Source of the DNA: Salegentibacter agarivorans
GTDB lineage: Bacteria > Bacteroidota > Bacteroidia > Flavobacteriales > Flavobacteriaceae
Assembly: GCF_900113135.1 (NCBI RefSeq)
Contig: NZ_FOOH01000012.1
Coordinates: 62,001 to 126,000, forward strand
Length of the DNA stretch: 64,000 nucleotides
Direction of reading: 5' to 3'
In this document: positions 11,338-18,563 of the stretch, in pieces
Layout: each line of letters starts with the position of its first letter
Numbering within the stretch: position 1 is the first letter of the stretch
Position numbers and translations under genes: made by a program
The notes under the pieces: generated by a model
The model's database searches: none
Seen by the model: the letters and a program-made list of their open reading frames with translations, nothing else
Told to the model about the DNA's origin: nothing

Positions 11338-12000
11338 TTATTTTTCTGAATTTTCTTCTATTTCTTTCTCCCATTCTGAAGCAATTATCTCATCTTTTTT
11401 AATAAGATTTCCAGAAGTTGTGATTTTATAATGCTCGTTGTCTGAAACCTCTAAATCCCAGATAATATTTTCTGCTTCCGGAAATTCGCCATTACCATTC
11501 ATTTGTTCTTCAAACAATCTTTTCACAATATTCCTGTCAGAAAGTCCATCATTCAATAATCTTAGTATTGTAGCTTTATCCATTTTTGCAGAGGCGTCTG
11601 GGGAAGTAATGGAGCAATGAATAATAGTAGCGCTAGAACTGGGGAATTTGCCGTTGTAAGCTTTAAAAAGTAGTTGATTAACATGGAATAACCTGGATTG
11701 TAATTCCATTTCAGGATATTCTTCACAAACCGTATCTATCAACATATCATTGGAGATTTGCTCAATTTGGCCTTCAGATAATTCCTCGCCCAGCTTGTAA
11801 TCTAAAACCAATTTTGCCGCTTCCACGGGTTCAAAATCGGAAATAGCCATAAATAGCAATTCCCTTAAAGTTTCAGGATCAGACTCTTCTGCCTCTGGAT
11901 AATCAAATCTTTTTAGCAATTCTATATAATCTTCTTTCGTCCAATATTCCTTAATTTCATCAAGTGTTTGAACTTTCTCTATGTTTATTTTATATTTCAT
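11338..12000 (-). CDS. Hypothetical acidic cytosolic protein
   Basis: A 220-residue protein without signal peptide or membrane segment, strongly acidic and mostly helical. The order seems to be a helical N-half (to about 100) and a C-half with a short motif NEHYKITTSGNLIKKDE that looks like a beta-hairpin. I do not recognise the family. It follows the flavoprotein gene of the TPP-riboswitch operon on the same strand with a 108-nt gap, so it could be a distal member, but the gap argues for an independent unit. Confidence 0.65.
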   Translation of the reverse strand: MKYKINIEKVQTLDEIKEYWTKEDYIELLKRFDYPEAEESDPETLRELLFMAISDFEPVEAAKLVLDYKLGEELSEGQIEQISNDMLIDTVCEEYPEMELQSRLFHVNQLLFKAYNGKFPSSSATIIHCSITSPDASAKMDKATILRLLNDGLSDRNIVKRLFEEQMNGNGEFPEAENIIWDLEVSDNEHYKITTSGNLIKKDEIIASEWEKEIEENSEK

Positions 12001-12108
12001 CTTAAGTATTTAGTCGGTTTTTAAATAAATTACCGCATTGATCATGATAATCATTTTTCACCACTAAATAGATGAATTCACTTTAAATCTTATTTCTTTT
12101 TAGAAGCG

Positions 12109-13122
12109 CTATTTTTTGAAAATATGATGTTGGGTTGCGGTAAAATAATCGCAAAAAACCTGGTTTAAAGAATGACCGTTTCTACTGGCTTTTACGCCTA
12201 AAAAAGGATAGATTTCAATAATATTTTTTGAAAGATTTTTTACTGAATTGGAGGCCGAAGAATGAATTTCTTCTGAATAGGAATCTAAAATTTTATTTCC
12301 GGCTGCAATCTCATTTTCAATAGTTTTAGAATATGCTGAAATTTCATCTTGAGAAACAGCAGTACATTTTTCTAAGTTTTCCAGAATACTTTTAGAAGTA
12401 AAACTGCGTGCTTCTTCCAGGAAATGCTGGGCCATCCCCAAATAATTAACCCAAAGTGTTAAATCGGCAAATACTGAAAAAGGAATTTTAAAAATATCCT
12501 GCGGCTGGTAAAATTCATTGTAAATAAAACTAAAGCGTTTAGGAACAAAAACGTTTTTTACTTCAAAAGAATGCGTAACCGAAGCTTTTAAACCCATCGT
12601 GTTCCAATCTTCAACAATTTTCACATCATTTTTAGGTGAAATAAACGAGCGTATTTTGGGTGAGCCATCCTCATTTAATAAGGCTTTACCATTTTCGTAA
12701 ATTTCAGCATTAAGTGTAAAGTGGGTTAAATAATTTGCGCCTGTCGCATAACGCCAGGTTCCGGAAATTTTATAATCATCACCAATTTTTTCAGCTGTTC
12801 CAAAAAAGCCACCACTACCTCCTAAAATAGTAGGATTTGGAGTTTTAAAAATCTGTGCTGCAGTTTCAGGTTCCAGGTTTCCTATAAAATAATTAGCGCC
12901 ACTGCATAGAGTTACCGTCCAACCAAGACTACCGTCAATTCGGGCCAGTTCCTGCAGTTTTAAAAGCCCTTCAGTAAGCGTAAATTCCAGTCCGCCATAT
13001 TTCTTAGGCACCCAAATATTCCAGAGATTTTCTCCGGAAATCCAGGTTAAAACTTCTTCAGGAAATATATCTGCACCCAAACATAGCTCTCTAAGCACTT
13101 GCTGCCTGTTGTCTTTTTTCAT
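12109..13122 (-). CDS. Acyl-CoA dehydrogenase fold protein, group D flavin monooxygenase-like
   Basis: A 337-residue soluble flavoprotein of the acyl-CoA dehydrogenase superfamily. N-terminal helical part (WNIWVPKKYGGLEF, ELARIDGSLGWTV), middle beta domain (about 95-190, with KISGTWRYATGANYLTHF in part), then the C-terminal four-helix part. The pattern ARIDGSLGW and SGTWRYATG is more like group D monooxygenases (HsaA/DszC type) than like true acyl-CoA dehydrogenases, so oxygen-dependent hydroxylation is possible; that is inference. Its start overlaps the PnuC-like gene by 32 nt, so the two are translationally linked and lie behind the same TPP riboswitch. This suggests a role in uptake or salvage of a thiamine-related compound. 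Confidence 0.8.
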   Translation of the reverse strand: MKKDNRQQVLRELCLGADIFPEEVLTWISGENLWNIWVPKKYGGLEFTLTEGLLKLQELARIDGSLGWTVTLCSGANYFIGNLEPETAAQIFKTPNPTILGGSGGFFGTAEKIGDDYKISGTWRYATGANYLTHFTLNAEIYENGKALLNEDGSPKIRSFISPKNDVKIVEDWNTMGLKASVTHSFEVKNVFVPKRFSFIYNEFYQPQDIFKIPFSVFADLTLWVNYLGMAQHFLEEARSFTSKSILENLEKCTAVSQDEISAYSKTIENEIAAGNKILDSYSEEIHSSASNSVKNLSKNIIEIYPFLGVKASRNGHSLNQVFCDYFTATQHHIFKK

Positions 13123-13696
13123 TTTTTATAATTTTTCGCCATTTAAAATACCCCGAAGTTCCTACAATAAACAGGAAAATGGTTAAGCCGGCATATATGT
13201 ATAATTCTTTATAAATAAGTAAAGGAATAGCAATGCTATTGCTGATATTAAGGAAAATCCAGTTCTCCATTTTTCTTTTAGCCATAAGCCACATTCCCGC
13301 CCAGGCAAAACCGCTAACCGCTGCATCCCAAAATTGAACATCAGAATCTGTATGGAAGCGAAGCCAATAACTCATTATTGTAAAACAGGTCAATACAATT
13401 CCCAGGGCTTTTAAATGTTCAGATTTAGTGGAATAAGAAATGGGGGTTTCTTCTTCTTTTTTTCCGTATCTCCAGTAAAACCAACCATAAATACTCATTA
13501 CGAGATAGTAAAGGTTTAGAATTATATCGGCATAAAGTTTAGACCGGTACATTACAAACAGACTAATAAGAATGGAGACAATCCCGAATAAGTAATTATG
13601 AATATTGTTTTTTCGTGCCAGTAACACCTGCACCACTCCAAAAGTGGTTCCCAGGGCTTGTAGCCAGGTAAGTTGTGTAAAGAAATCCTCTATCAT
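13091..13696 (-). CDS. pnuC: PnuC-family vitamin transporter, probably for thiamine (PnuT)
   Basis: A 201-residue inner-membrane protein with about seven to eight hydrophobic helices and the PnuC signature region YYLVMSIYGWFYWRYGK (about residues 62-78). PnuC proteins move vitamin precursors by facilitated diffusion, trapped by phosphorylation. Family members under TPP riboswitches are called PnuT and carry thiamine; the riboswitch 70 nt upstream supports that reading over nicotinamide riboside. No thiamine kinase or pyrophosphokinase gene is adjacent; the downstream overlapping gene is a flavoprotein instead. Confidence 0.88.
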   Translation of the reverse strand: MIEDFFTQLTWLQALGTTFGVVQVLLARKNNIHNYLFGIVSILISLFVMYRSKLYADIILNLYYLVMSIYGWFYWRYGKKEEETPISYSTKSEHLKALGIVLTCFTIMSYWLRFHTDSDVQFWDAAVSGFAWAGMWLMAKRKMENWIFLNISNSIAIPLLIYKELYIYAGLTIFLFIVGTSGYFKWRKIIKNEKRQQAASA

Positions 13697-13765
13697 TGTT
13701 CTAAATTATCAATGAAATGAGGTGATGAAATAGCTAAAAATTGCAGTAATGCAACCTATGCTTAG

Positions 13766-13842
13766 AAAATCCCTACGCCGGCATTATCCGGATCAGGTTT
13801 GGAGTCAATAACCTCGGGGCAAGCCCCAAAAGGCATTTTTGG
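13766..13842 (-). promoter_or_regulatory. TPP riboswitch (THI element)
   Basis: On the minus strand the 3' half is near-consensus: AACCTGATC, then CGGATAATGCC, then GGCGTAGGGA. The 5' half is divergent: CCGAGG stands where CUGAGA is usual, GGGG can pair with CTCC as a short P2, and I see no proper P3. Just downstream, TTGCA/TGCAA (13741-13754) followed by five T could be the expression-platform terminator. It controls the PnuC-like gene and its overlapping flavoprotein. Confidence 0.9.
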
Positions 13843-13881
13843 AAATATATCTTATTCGAGAAAAAACATTTTAAATGTTTT

Positions 13882-13900
13882 AATCTCGATTATCGAGTAA
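13882..13900 (+). repeat. Dispersed palindromic repeat, copy 1
   Basis: Exact 19-nt copy of AATCTCGATTATCGAGTAA, containing CTCGA-TTA-TCGAG. The same 19 bases recur at 40488-40506 and 62845-62863, and a diverged inverted copy is at 34138-34175. Here it lies between the tRNA-Arg and the riboswitch. Confidence 0.8.
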
Positions 13901-13956
13901 AACTCCTGGGTATCATCTCAGCCTACTTTATAGCAAGCACCCCATTTCAATAAAGT

Positions 13957-14026
13957 AGCCTCACCAGGAATCGAACCTGGATCTAAAGTTTAGGAAACTC
14001 TTATTCTATCCGTTGAACTATGAGGC
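13957..14026 (-). tRNA. tRNA-Arg (anticodon CCU)
   Basis: Cloverleaf on the minus strand: acceptor GCCTCAT pairs with GTGAGGC, anticodon stem AGAGT/ACTTT closes a loop TTCCTAA with anticodon CCT, and the T arm CAGG-TTCGAAT-CCTG is standard. It reads AGG codons. CCA is not encoded. It lies about 115 nt upstream of the TPP riboswitch on the same strand. Confidence 0.95.
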
Positions 14027-14147
14027 CTTGTAAGCGGGACAAAAATAATAATGTTTTCAGAAATTCATCATATTATAATTTAAAACTTCAGCTGGTTACT
14101 TTGCTTTTATTAATTTTAATCAAACTTATATTTTAAACCCAATCTTT

Positions 14148-14447
14148 ATGAAAGCTATTATTTTAAGCATGGTTACAGGGCTCATTTTTTTAAGTACAAA
14201 TTGTGACAGGCAAAATTCTGAAGAACATATGCAACTTACAGGAACTATAGAAAGCCAGGGTATAACTTCCTACCAATATGGCACTCATACTTTAAATACT
14301 GAAGATGAATTTTATGCACTTAAGAGTGACAAAGTAAGTTTGGATGAATATATAGGGAAAGAAGTTACAATTTCAGGATCAAAAATTGAAGGTTACCCCG
14401 TAGATGGAGGGCCAGATTATATTCTCGTTACCCAGGTGAAAGAATAG
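14148..14447 (+). CDS. Small hypothetical lipoprotein
   Basis: A 99-residue lipoprotein with lipobox STNC (Cys19). The mature part, about 80 residues, is beta-rich (HMQLTGTIESQGITSYQYGT in part; KEVTISGSKIEGYPVDGGP) and could be a small OB-like barrel of the kind that begins with a TGTI strand. Function unknown. Same strand as the DUF2490 gene, 51 nt upstream of it, but that gene seems to have its own promoter. Confidence 0.72.
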   Translation: MKAIILSMVTGLIFLSTNCDRQNSEEHMQLTGTIESQGITSYQYGTHTLNTEDEFYALKSDKVSLDEYIGKEVTISGSKIEGYPVDGGPDYILVTQVKE

Positions 14448-14476
14448 TAAAGACCTGTTTTTTCCAGGCGGAATGT

Positions 14477-14484
14477 TATATTTG
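14477..14484 (+). promoter_or_regulatory. Probable -7 box for the DUF2490 gene
   Basis: TATATTTG fits the Bacteroidetes TAnnTTTG -7 element, 14 nt before the ATG at 14499. A T-rich stretch near 14457-14461 may serve as the -33 element, though with a short spacer (about 16-17 nt). Confidence 0.45.
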
Positions 14485-14498
14485 CGGAAAAAGCAAAA

Positions 14499-15194
14499 AT
14501 GAAAAAATCACTCCTTTCCGCAGTTCTTTTTAGTTTATTCATTTCTTTTTCTGTCAATGCCCAAGTTGATGAAGAAAAAACCGGCGCCTGGTATATGTAT
14601 TTTTGGAATACAAATTTTGGTGAAAGTGAATGGGGCCTTCAGGGAGATATTCAATATAGAAACTGGGATCTTGGCGGTGATTTAGAACAATTGCTTATTC
14701 GTGGCGGACTCACCTATTCTCCAAAAAATGCCGATATAAAATTCACCCTGGGATATGGAAATATTACCTCCGGTGAGTTTGGTGAGGCTAACGAAACTTC
14801 GGGCGAAAACAGGATTTACCAGGAAGCTTTACTTCCGCATAAGTTAAGCAATAGATTTTACCTCACGCACCGCTTTAGATACGAACAGCGTTGGGTAGAA
14901 AATCAGGATTTTAGAACGCGTTACCGCTATAATTTGTTTTTAAATGTGCCTTTAAATCAGCCAAACCTTAATAAAAATGCTGTTTATCTTGCCTTATATA
15001 ACGAGATCTTCATTAATGGCGAACGCGAAATTGGTGATGGTAGAAGTGTTGAATTATTTGACCGTAACCGGTTCTATTCTGCCCTGGGTTATGCCCTAAA
15101 AGACAATCTCAAACTCCAGGCCGGGTATATGACACAAATTACTAATACGGTTAGCAAAGGACAAATTCAGCTTAGCCTGCATCATACTTTTTAA
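14499..15194 (+). CDS. DUF2490 family outer-membrane beta-barrel protein
   Basis: A 231-residue exported protein, signal peptide ending SVNAQ. It matches DUF2490 by length and by the pattern of alternating strands with TGAWYMYFWN near the N-terminus, LPHKLSNRFYLTHRFRYEQRW (partial), and a C-terminal aromatic ending LSLHHTF, typical of outer-membrane barrels. No enzyme motif. Function unknown for the family; it may be a small pore or structural barrel. Confidence 0.85.
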   Translation: MKKSLLSAVLFSLFISFSVNAQVDEEKTGAWYMYFWNTNFGESEWGLQGDIQYRNWDLGGDLEQLLIRGGLTYSPKNADIKFTLGYGNITSGEFGEANETSGENRIYQEALLPHKLSNRFYLTHRFRYEQRWVENQDFRTRYRYNLFLNVPLNQPNLNKNAVYLALYNEIFINGEREIGDGRSVELFDRNRFYSALGYALKDNLKLQAGYMTQITNTVSKGQIQLSLHHTF

Positions 15195-15244
15195 GCTATT
15201 CAGCAGAGTTTCGTTATCTTAGCTTCTAATCAGAAACCTGAATT

Positions 15245-16234
15245 ATGAAGCAATTTTTACTTTTTTTCGCTTTAATATTTATTTCAACCTTAAATACCAA
15301 AGCCCAAACTTCTGAAATTAGCGGAGACGCTTTCGCGCACACGTATTCTATTGTGGCTCGCGATGCAAAAACCGGGGAAATGGCCGTGGGCGTTCAAAGT
15401 CACTGGTTTTCGGTGGGTCCATTGGTAGCCTGGGGGAAATCTGGGGTTGGAGTGGTTGCTACTCAATCTTTTGTAAATCCCGCATTTGGTCCCCAGGGGC
15501 TCAAACTTTTAGATGAAGGTTATACGCCTGAAGAAGCCGTAGAAAGTCTTATAAATAATGATGAAGGTCGCGATTTTAGACAGCTTGCCATTTTAGGAAA
15601 ATCTGGCGCTAATGCTGCATATACCGGGGAAAAATGTGTAGCTGAAGCCGAACATCTTAATGGAGATAATTTTTCGGTCCAGGCTAATATGATGCTGAAT
15701 GATAAAGTTGTTCCCGCAATGGCAGAAGCTTTCGTTGAAAATGCAAACTTACCTTTGGCTGAAAGAGTTGTTGCGGTTTTAAAAGCCGCCCAGCATGCTG
15801 GCGGAGACATACGCGGAAAACAATCGGCGGCCTTATTTGTGGTGGGGCCAGATAAGGTGGACGAAGTTTGGAAAGACAAAAAAATAGATCTTAGGGTAGA
15901 CGATCACGAAAATCCTATTGAAGAATTAGAACGTTTGCTTAAAACCGCAAGAGCCTACGAATTTATGAACCGCGGCGATCTTGCCATGGAAGAAGGAAAT
16001 GTAGAAAAAGCTTTAGAAGAATACGGCACCGCAGAAAGTATGTTTCCCAACAACCTGGAAATGCGTTTTTGGAAAGCGGTGGCTCTTGCTAACAGCGATC
16101 GTTTACAAGAAGCGAAACAAATTTTTGATAGGATTTTTGATGAAGACGAAAACTGGAGAATAATGCTAAAGCGTTTGCCCAAAGCCGGCCTAATAAACGT
16201 TAGCAAAGAGGAAATGAAGATGCTTACTAAGTAA
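15245..16234 (+). CDS. DUF1028 (Ntn-hydrolase fold) exported protein with C-terminal TPR
   Basis: A 329-residue exported protein (signal peptide ending TKAQ). Residues about 28-225 are DUF1028, a predicted Ntn-hydrolase-like fold, seen in FAHTYSIVARDAKTGEMAVG, GVGVVATQSFVNP and AAQHAGGDIRGKQSAALFVV (each partial or short). The last 90 residues form TPR-like helices (YEFMNRGDLAMEEGN, LEEYGTAESMFPNN). Substrate not known; some members occur with amidohydrolases or peptidases, and two secreted peptidases are encoded nearby. Start by ATG after a short AT-rich leader. Confidence 0.88.
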   Translation: MKQFLLFFALIFISTLNTKAQTSEISGDAFAHTYSIVARDAKTGEMAVGVQSHWFSVGPLVAWGKSGVGVVATQSFVNPAFGPQGLKLLDEGYTPEEAVESLINNDEGRDFRQLAILGKSGANAAYTGEKCVAEAEHLNGDNFSVQANMMLNDKVVPAMAEAFVENANLPLAERVVAVLKAAQHAGGDIRGKQSAALFVVGPDKVDEVWKDKKIDLRVDDHENPIEELERLLKTARAYEFMNRGDLAMEEGNVEKALEEYGTAESMFPNNLEMRFWKAVALANSDRLQEAKQIFDRIFDEDENWRIMLKRLPKAGLINVSKEEMKMLTK

Positions 16235-16277
16235 TCTTCACAGATTTAGTATCTTTATAACTTAAAATAATGCTGTT

Positions 16278-16652
16278 ATGAAAATTACTTTTAATAAAGT
16301 TATGCTTGGACTTGCGGTTGTATCACTTACCGCATTTACTTCTTGTAAAGACGCAGAAGAAAAAACTGCTGAAGAAACCCAAACTGCTCCAAATACCCAA
16401 ATGAGTGGAAACACATCTGGAAATGCAGAAACCCCAGATGTAAACCCCCCTCATGGTGAACCCGGGCACCGCTGTGATATGCCGGTTGGCGCTTCTTTAA
16501 GCGGAGCAAGTAACAACACCAATGCAGGTTCAGGATCTGAAATGACTACTTCACCAATTAGGTTGAAGGATTCAAAACCTTCTAAAAACCCTCCACACGG
16601 TGAGCCCTATCACGATTGCTCCATTCCTGTAGGAGCTGATCTTCAAAGTTAA
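16278..16652 (+). CDS. Lipoprotein with two PPHGEP-x-H-x-C motifs
   Basis: A 124-residue lipoprotein (lipobox FTSC, Cys23, followed by KDAEE). The mature chain is low-complexity (Thr, Asn, Ser, Glu) except for two copies of one motif: PPHGEPGHRCDMPVGASL at about residues 55-72 and PPHGEPYHDCSIPVGADL at about 105-122, the second ending the protein. The motif HGEP-x-H-x-C holds two His and one Cys at fixed spacing and may bind a metal or be a recognition tail. I have seen this motif as a tail in flavobacterial lipoproteins but know no function. Confidence 0.8.
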   Translation: MKITFNKVMLGLAVVSLTAFTSCKDAEEKTAEETQTAPNTQMSGNTSGNAETPDVNPPHGEPGHRCDMPVGASLSGASNNTNAGSGSEMTTSPIRLKDSKPSKNPPHGEPYHDCSIPVGADLQS

Positions 16653-16686
16653 TTTTGAGGTTTTATAAATTCTGAAATAAAAAAAT

Positions 16687-16760
16687 AAAACGTCATTACG
16701 AACGGAGTGAAGTAATCTGCTATTAATATACAGACTGCTCGTCTTTCGTAATGACGTTTT
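16687..16760. repeat. REP-like inverted element (CGTCATTACGA type)
   Basis: A 74-nt element closed by perfect 16-bp arms, AAAACGTCATTACGAA at 16687-16702 and its reverse complement at 16745-16760, with further pairing inside (AGTAATCTG with CAGACTGCT). It sits between convergent genes and could also end both transcripts. A related element is at 22206-22286. Confidence 0.8.
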
Positions 16761-16764
16761 TAAA

Positions 16765-16832
16765 TTCGTCATCCTGAACTTTTTTCAGGATTTAAAACAA
16801 GTTAGAAGCTGAAACAAGTTCAGTTTGACGAA
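16765..16832. repeat. REP-like inverted element (CATCCTGAA type)
   Basis: Arms TTCGTCATCCTGAACTT (16765-16781) and AAGTTCAGTTTGACGAA (16816-16832) pair at 15 of 17 positions; inner hairpins CCTGAA...TTCAGG and CTGAAACAAGTTCAG. Elements of the same family are at about 34797-34884 and 51875-51963. It directly abuts the preceding element. Confidence 0.78.
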
Positions 16833-16870
16833 AAGAGAAAAAATCAAACAAGCTTTTTAATAGTTAGCCC

Positions 16871-18421
16871 TTAATCCAATCCTCCTTTTCGCTCTCCATC
16901 TCTTGGCTCAGGCCAGGTCATTTGCTCACCCGATCTTCTGTTTATTGGCAATACTGCTTTTTCCCTGGAGGTAGTTTCTGGATCTTCACTCGCCATATAG
17001 GTCATAATAGCGGTTAAGATCACGTTGCTTCTCACATCATCAAAAACAATTTTATCATAAGTATCTAAGTTGGTATGCCAGGTATAATCCCAGTAAGACC
17101 AGTTTAAGGAGTTTAGCATAAATGCAGGCGCACCGGCTGCTACAAAAGAAGCGTGATCTGTTCCTCCGCTGGATGGAGTTCCCGGGAATGAAGTTTCAAT
17201 TTCTCCCTTAATTTCCTGCGGAACCGGCTCCAGCCATCTTCCTATATAATCGTAGGCGTGTAGAAAACCCTGTCCGTTAATATTCTTAACCCTTCCAGTT
17301 CCATTATCCTGGTTGAATAAGGCTTGTACATTAGCTACAATCTCCGGATTATCTTTTACAAAAGCTCGAGAACCATTAAGTCCCTGTTCTTCACTTCCCC
17401 AATGTCCCGCAATAATTGTTCGCTTCGGGTTTGGATAAAGTTTTTTAAGAATTCTCATTGTTTCCATCATTACAATAGTTCCCGTACCGTTATCTGTAGC
17501 ACCGGTTCCACCATCCCAGGAATCAAAATGTGCTGAAAGAACAACATATTCTTCAGGTTTTTCGCTGCCTTCAATTCTTGCAATAGTATTAAACGTAGGT
17601 ACTTCTCCAAGATCTTTAGATTGAGCAACCACTTTTATTTTGGGAGTATTATTATTTTCAGCTAAACGATAAAGCAAGCCGTAATCTTCTAGGTTAAGGT
17701 CTAAAGTTGGAATTTTATTGGTATAAGCTCCAAATACTTTATTTGCTCCAAACCCGTGAGACCAGTTAGAAGTTATAATTCCGGCAGCTCCTGCGTTTTC
17801 AAGTGCTTTAGGTAATTCTCTGTAACCATACCCGGTTTTGCTAATTCGGTCTCTCCAAATTGAATCGGCTTCTTTTATACTTCCCTGCATTTTTTTCCAT
17901 GACTTTTCAGTAGCCCATTCTTCCCAGTTGTATGGAGGTCTACCGGTAGGTTCATTAACCGAGATCATCACAAATTTTCCTTTAACCGAAGAAAGCATAT
18001 TGGCAAATGCAGTAGAATCTGAAGCTTCTGGCAATAGCACAACCTCAGCGGTTACCCCTTTTTTTCCGGTTGAAGGGCTCCAGGCAAGTTGCCTACCTTG
18101 CAGCGTTCTTAATCTTGGCTCTACAAGGTCAATATGGGTAATGCCACGCTCCCAGCCACGCCAGGTGCCATATTCTTCGTTTTCAGCTGAAATTCCCCAG
18201 CTATCATATTTTTTTACTGCCCAGTCGTGAGCATTTTTCATCTGTGGTGTCCCTACTAAACGTGGTCCTACCACATCCACAAGCTCGTGGGCAAGTTCTT
18301 CTAATTTTGAATTTTCATTGGCCTCGGTTACAATTTTGTTAACCATCTCTTCCTGTGCCTGTACCTGCAATGCCCCGGCTACAAGGAATAAACTAAAAAG
18401 TGTGCGGAAATTTTTCTTCAT
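16871..18421 (-). CDS. Secreted M28 family zinc aminopeptidase/carboxypeptidase
   Basis: A 516-residue exported metallopeptidase with signal peptide ending VQAQ (about residue 23). A PA-like inserted domain (about 100-270) precedes the M28 catalytic domain. The di-zinc ligands are all visible: His298 (SAHFDSWDGG), Asp310 (GATDNGTG), Glu344-Glu345 (GSEEQGL), Asp372 (NQDNGTG) and His449 (YTWHTNLD). Overall layout is like carboxypeptidase Q-type dipeptidases. It is transcribed divergently from the S9 peptidase at 18564, with which it could share peptide degradation in the periplasm. Confidence 0.93.
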   Translation of the reverse strand: MKKNFRTLFSLFLVAGALQVQAQEEMVNKIVTEANENSKLEELAHELVDVVGPRLVGTPQMKNAHDWAVKKYDSWGISAENEEYGTWRGWERGITHIDLVEPRLRTLQGRQLAWSPSTGKKGVTAEVVLLPEASDSTAFANMLSSVKGKFVMISVNEPTGRPPYNWEEWATEKSWKKMQGSIKEADSIWRDRISKTGYGYRELPKALENAGAAGIITSNWSHGFGANKVFGAYTNKIPTLDLNLEDYGLLYRLAENNNTPKIKVVAQSKDLGEVPTFNTIARIEGSEKPEEYVVLSAHFDSWDGGTGATDNGTGTIVMMETMRILKKLYPNPKRTIIAGHWGSEEQGLNGSRAFVKDNPEIVANVQALFNQDNGTGRVKNINGQGFLHAYDYIGRWLEPVPQEIKGEIETSFPGTPSSGGTDHASFVAAGAPAFMLNSLNWSYWDYTWHTNLDTYDKIVFDDVRSNVILTAIMTYMASEDPETTSREKAVLPINRRSGEQMTWPEPRDGERKGGLD

Positions 18422-18563
18422 CCTGAATTATTAAATTTAAATTTTAAGCGTAAATATATTAATTAAATCCGGGTGGGCATTTCCTACAGATTCTTTACAG
18501 ATATTATCTATTTAACTATATTGGCAGTGTTTTTAAAAAATAAACCCACAACTCCTTAAATCA

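Noticed and set aside
16738-16760. REP-like arms read as a simple terminator only
   Set aside because: The long perfect arms and related copies elsewhere make a repeat element more likely, though termination may be a side effect.
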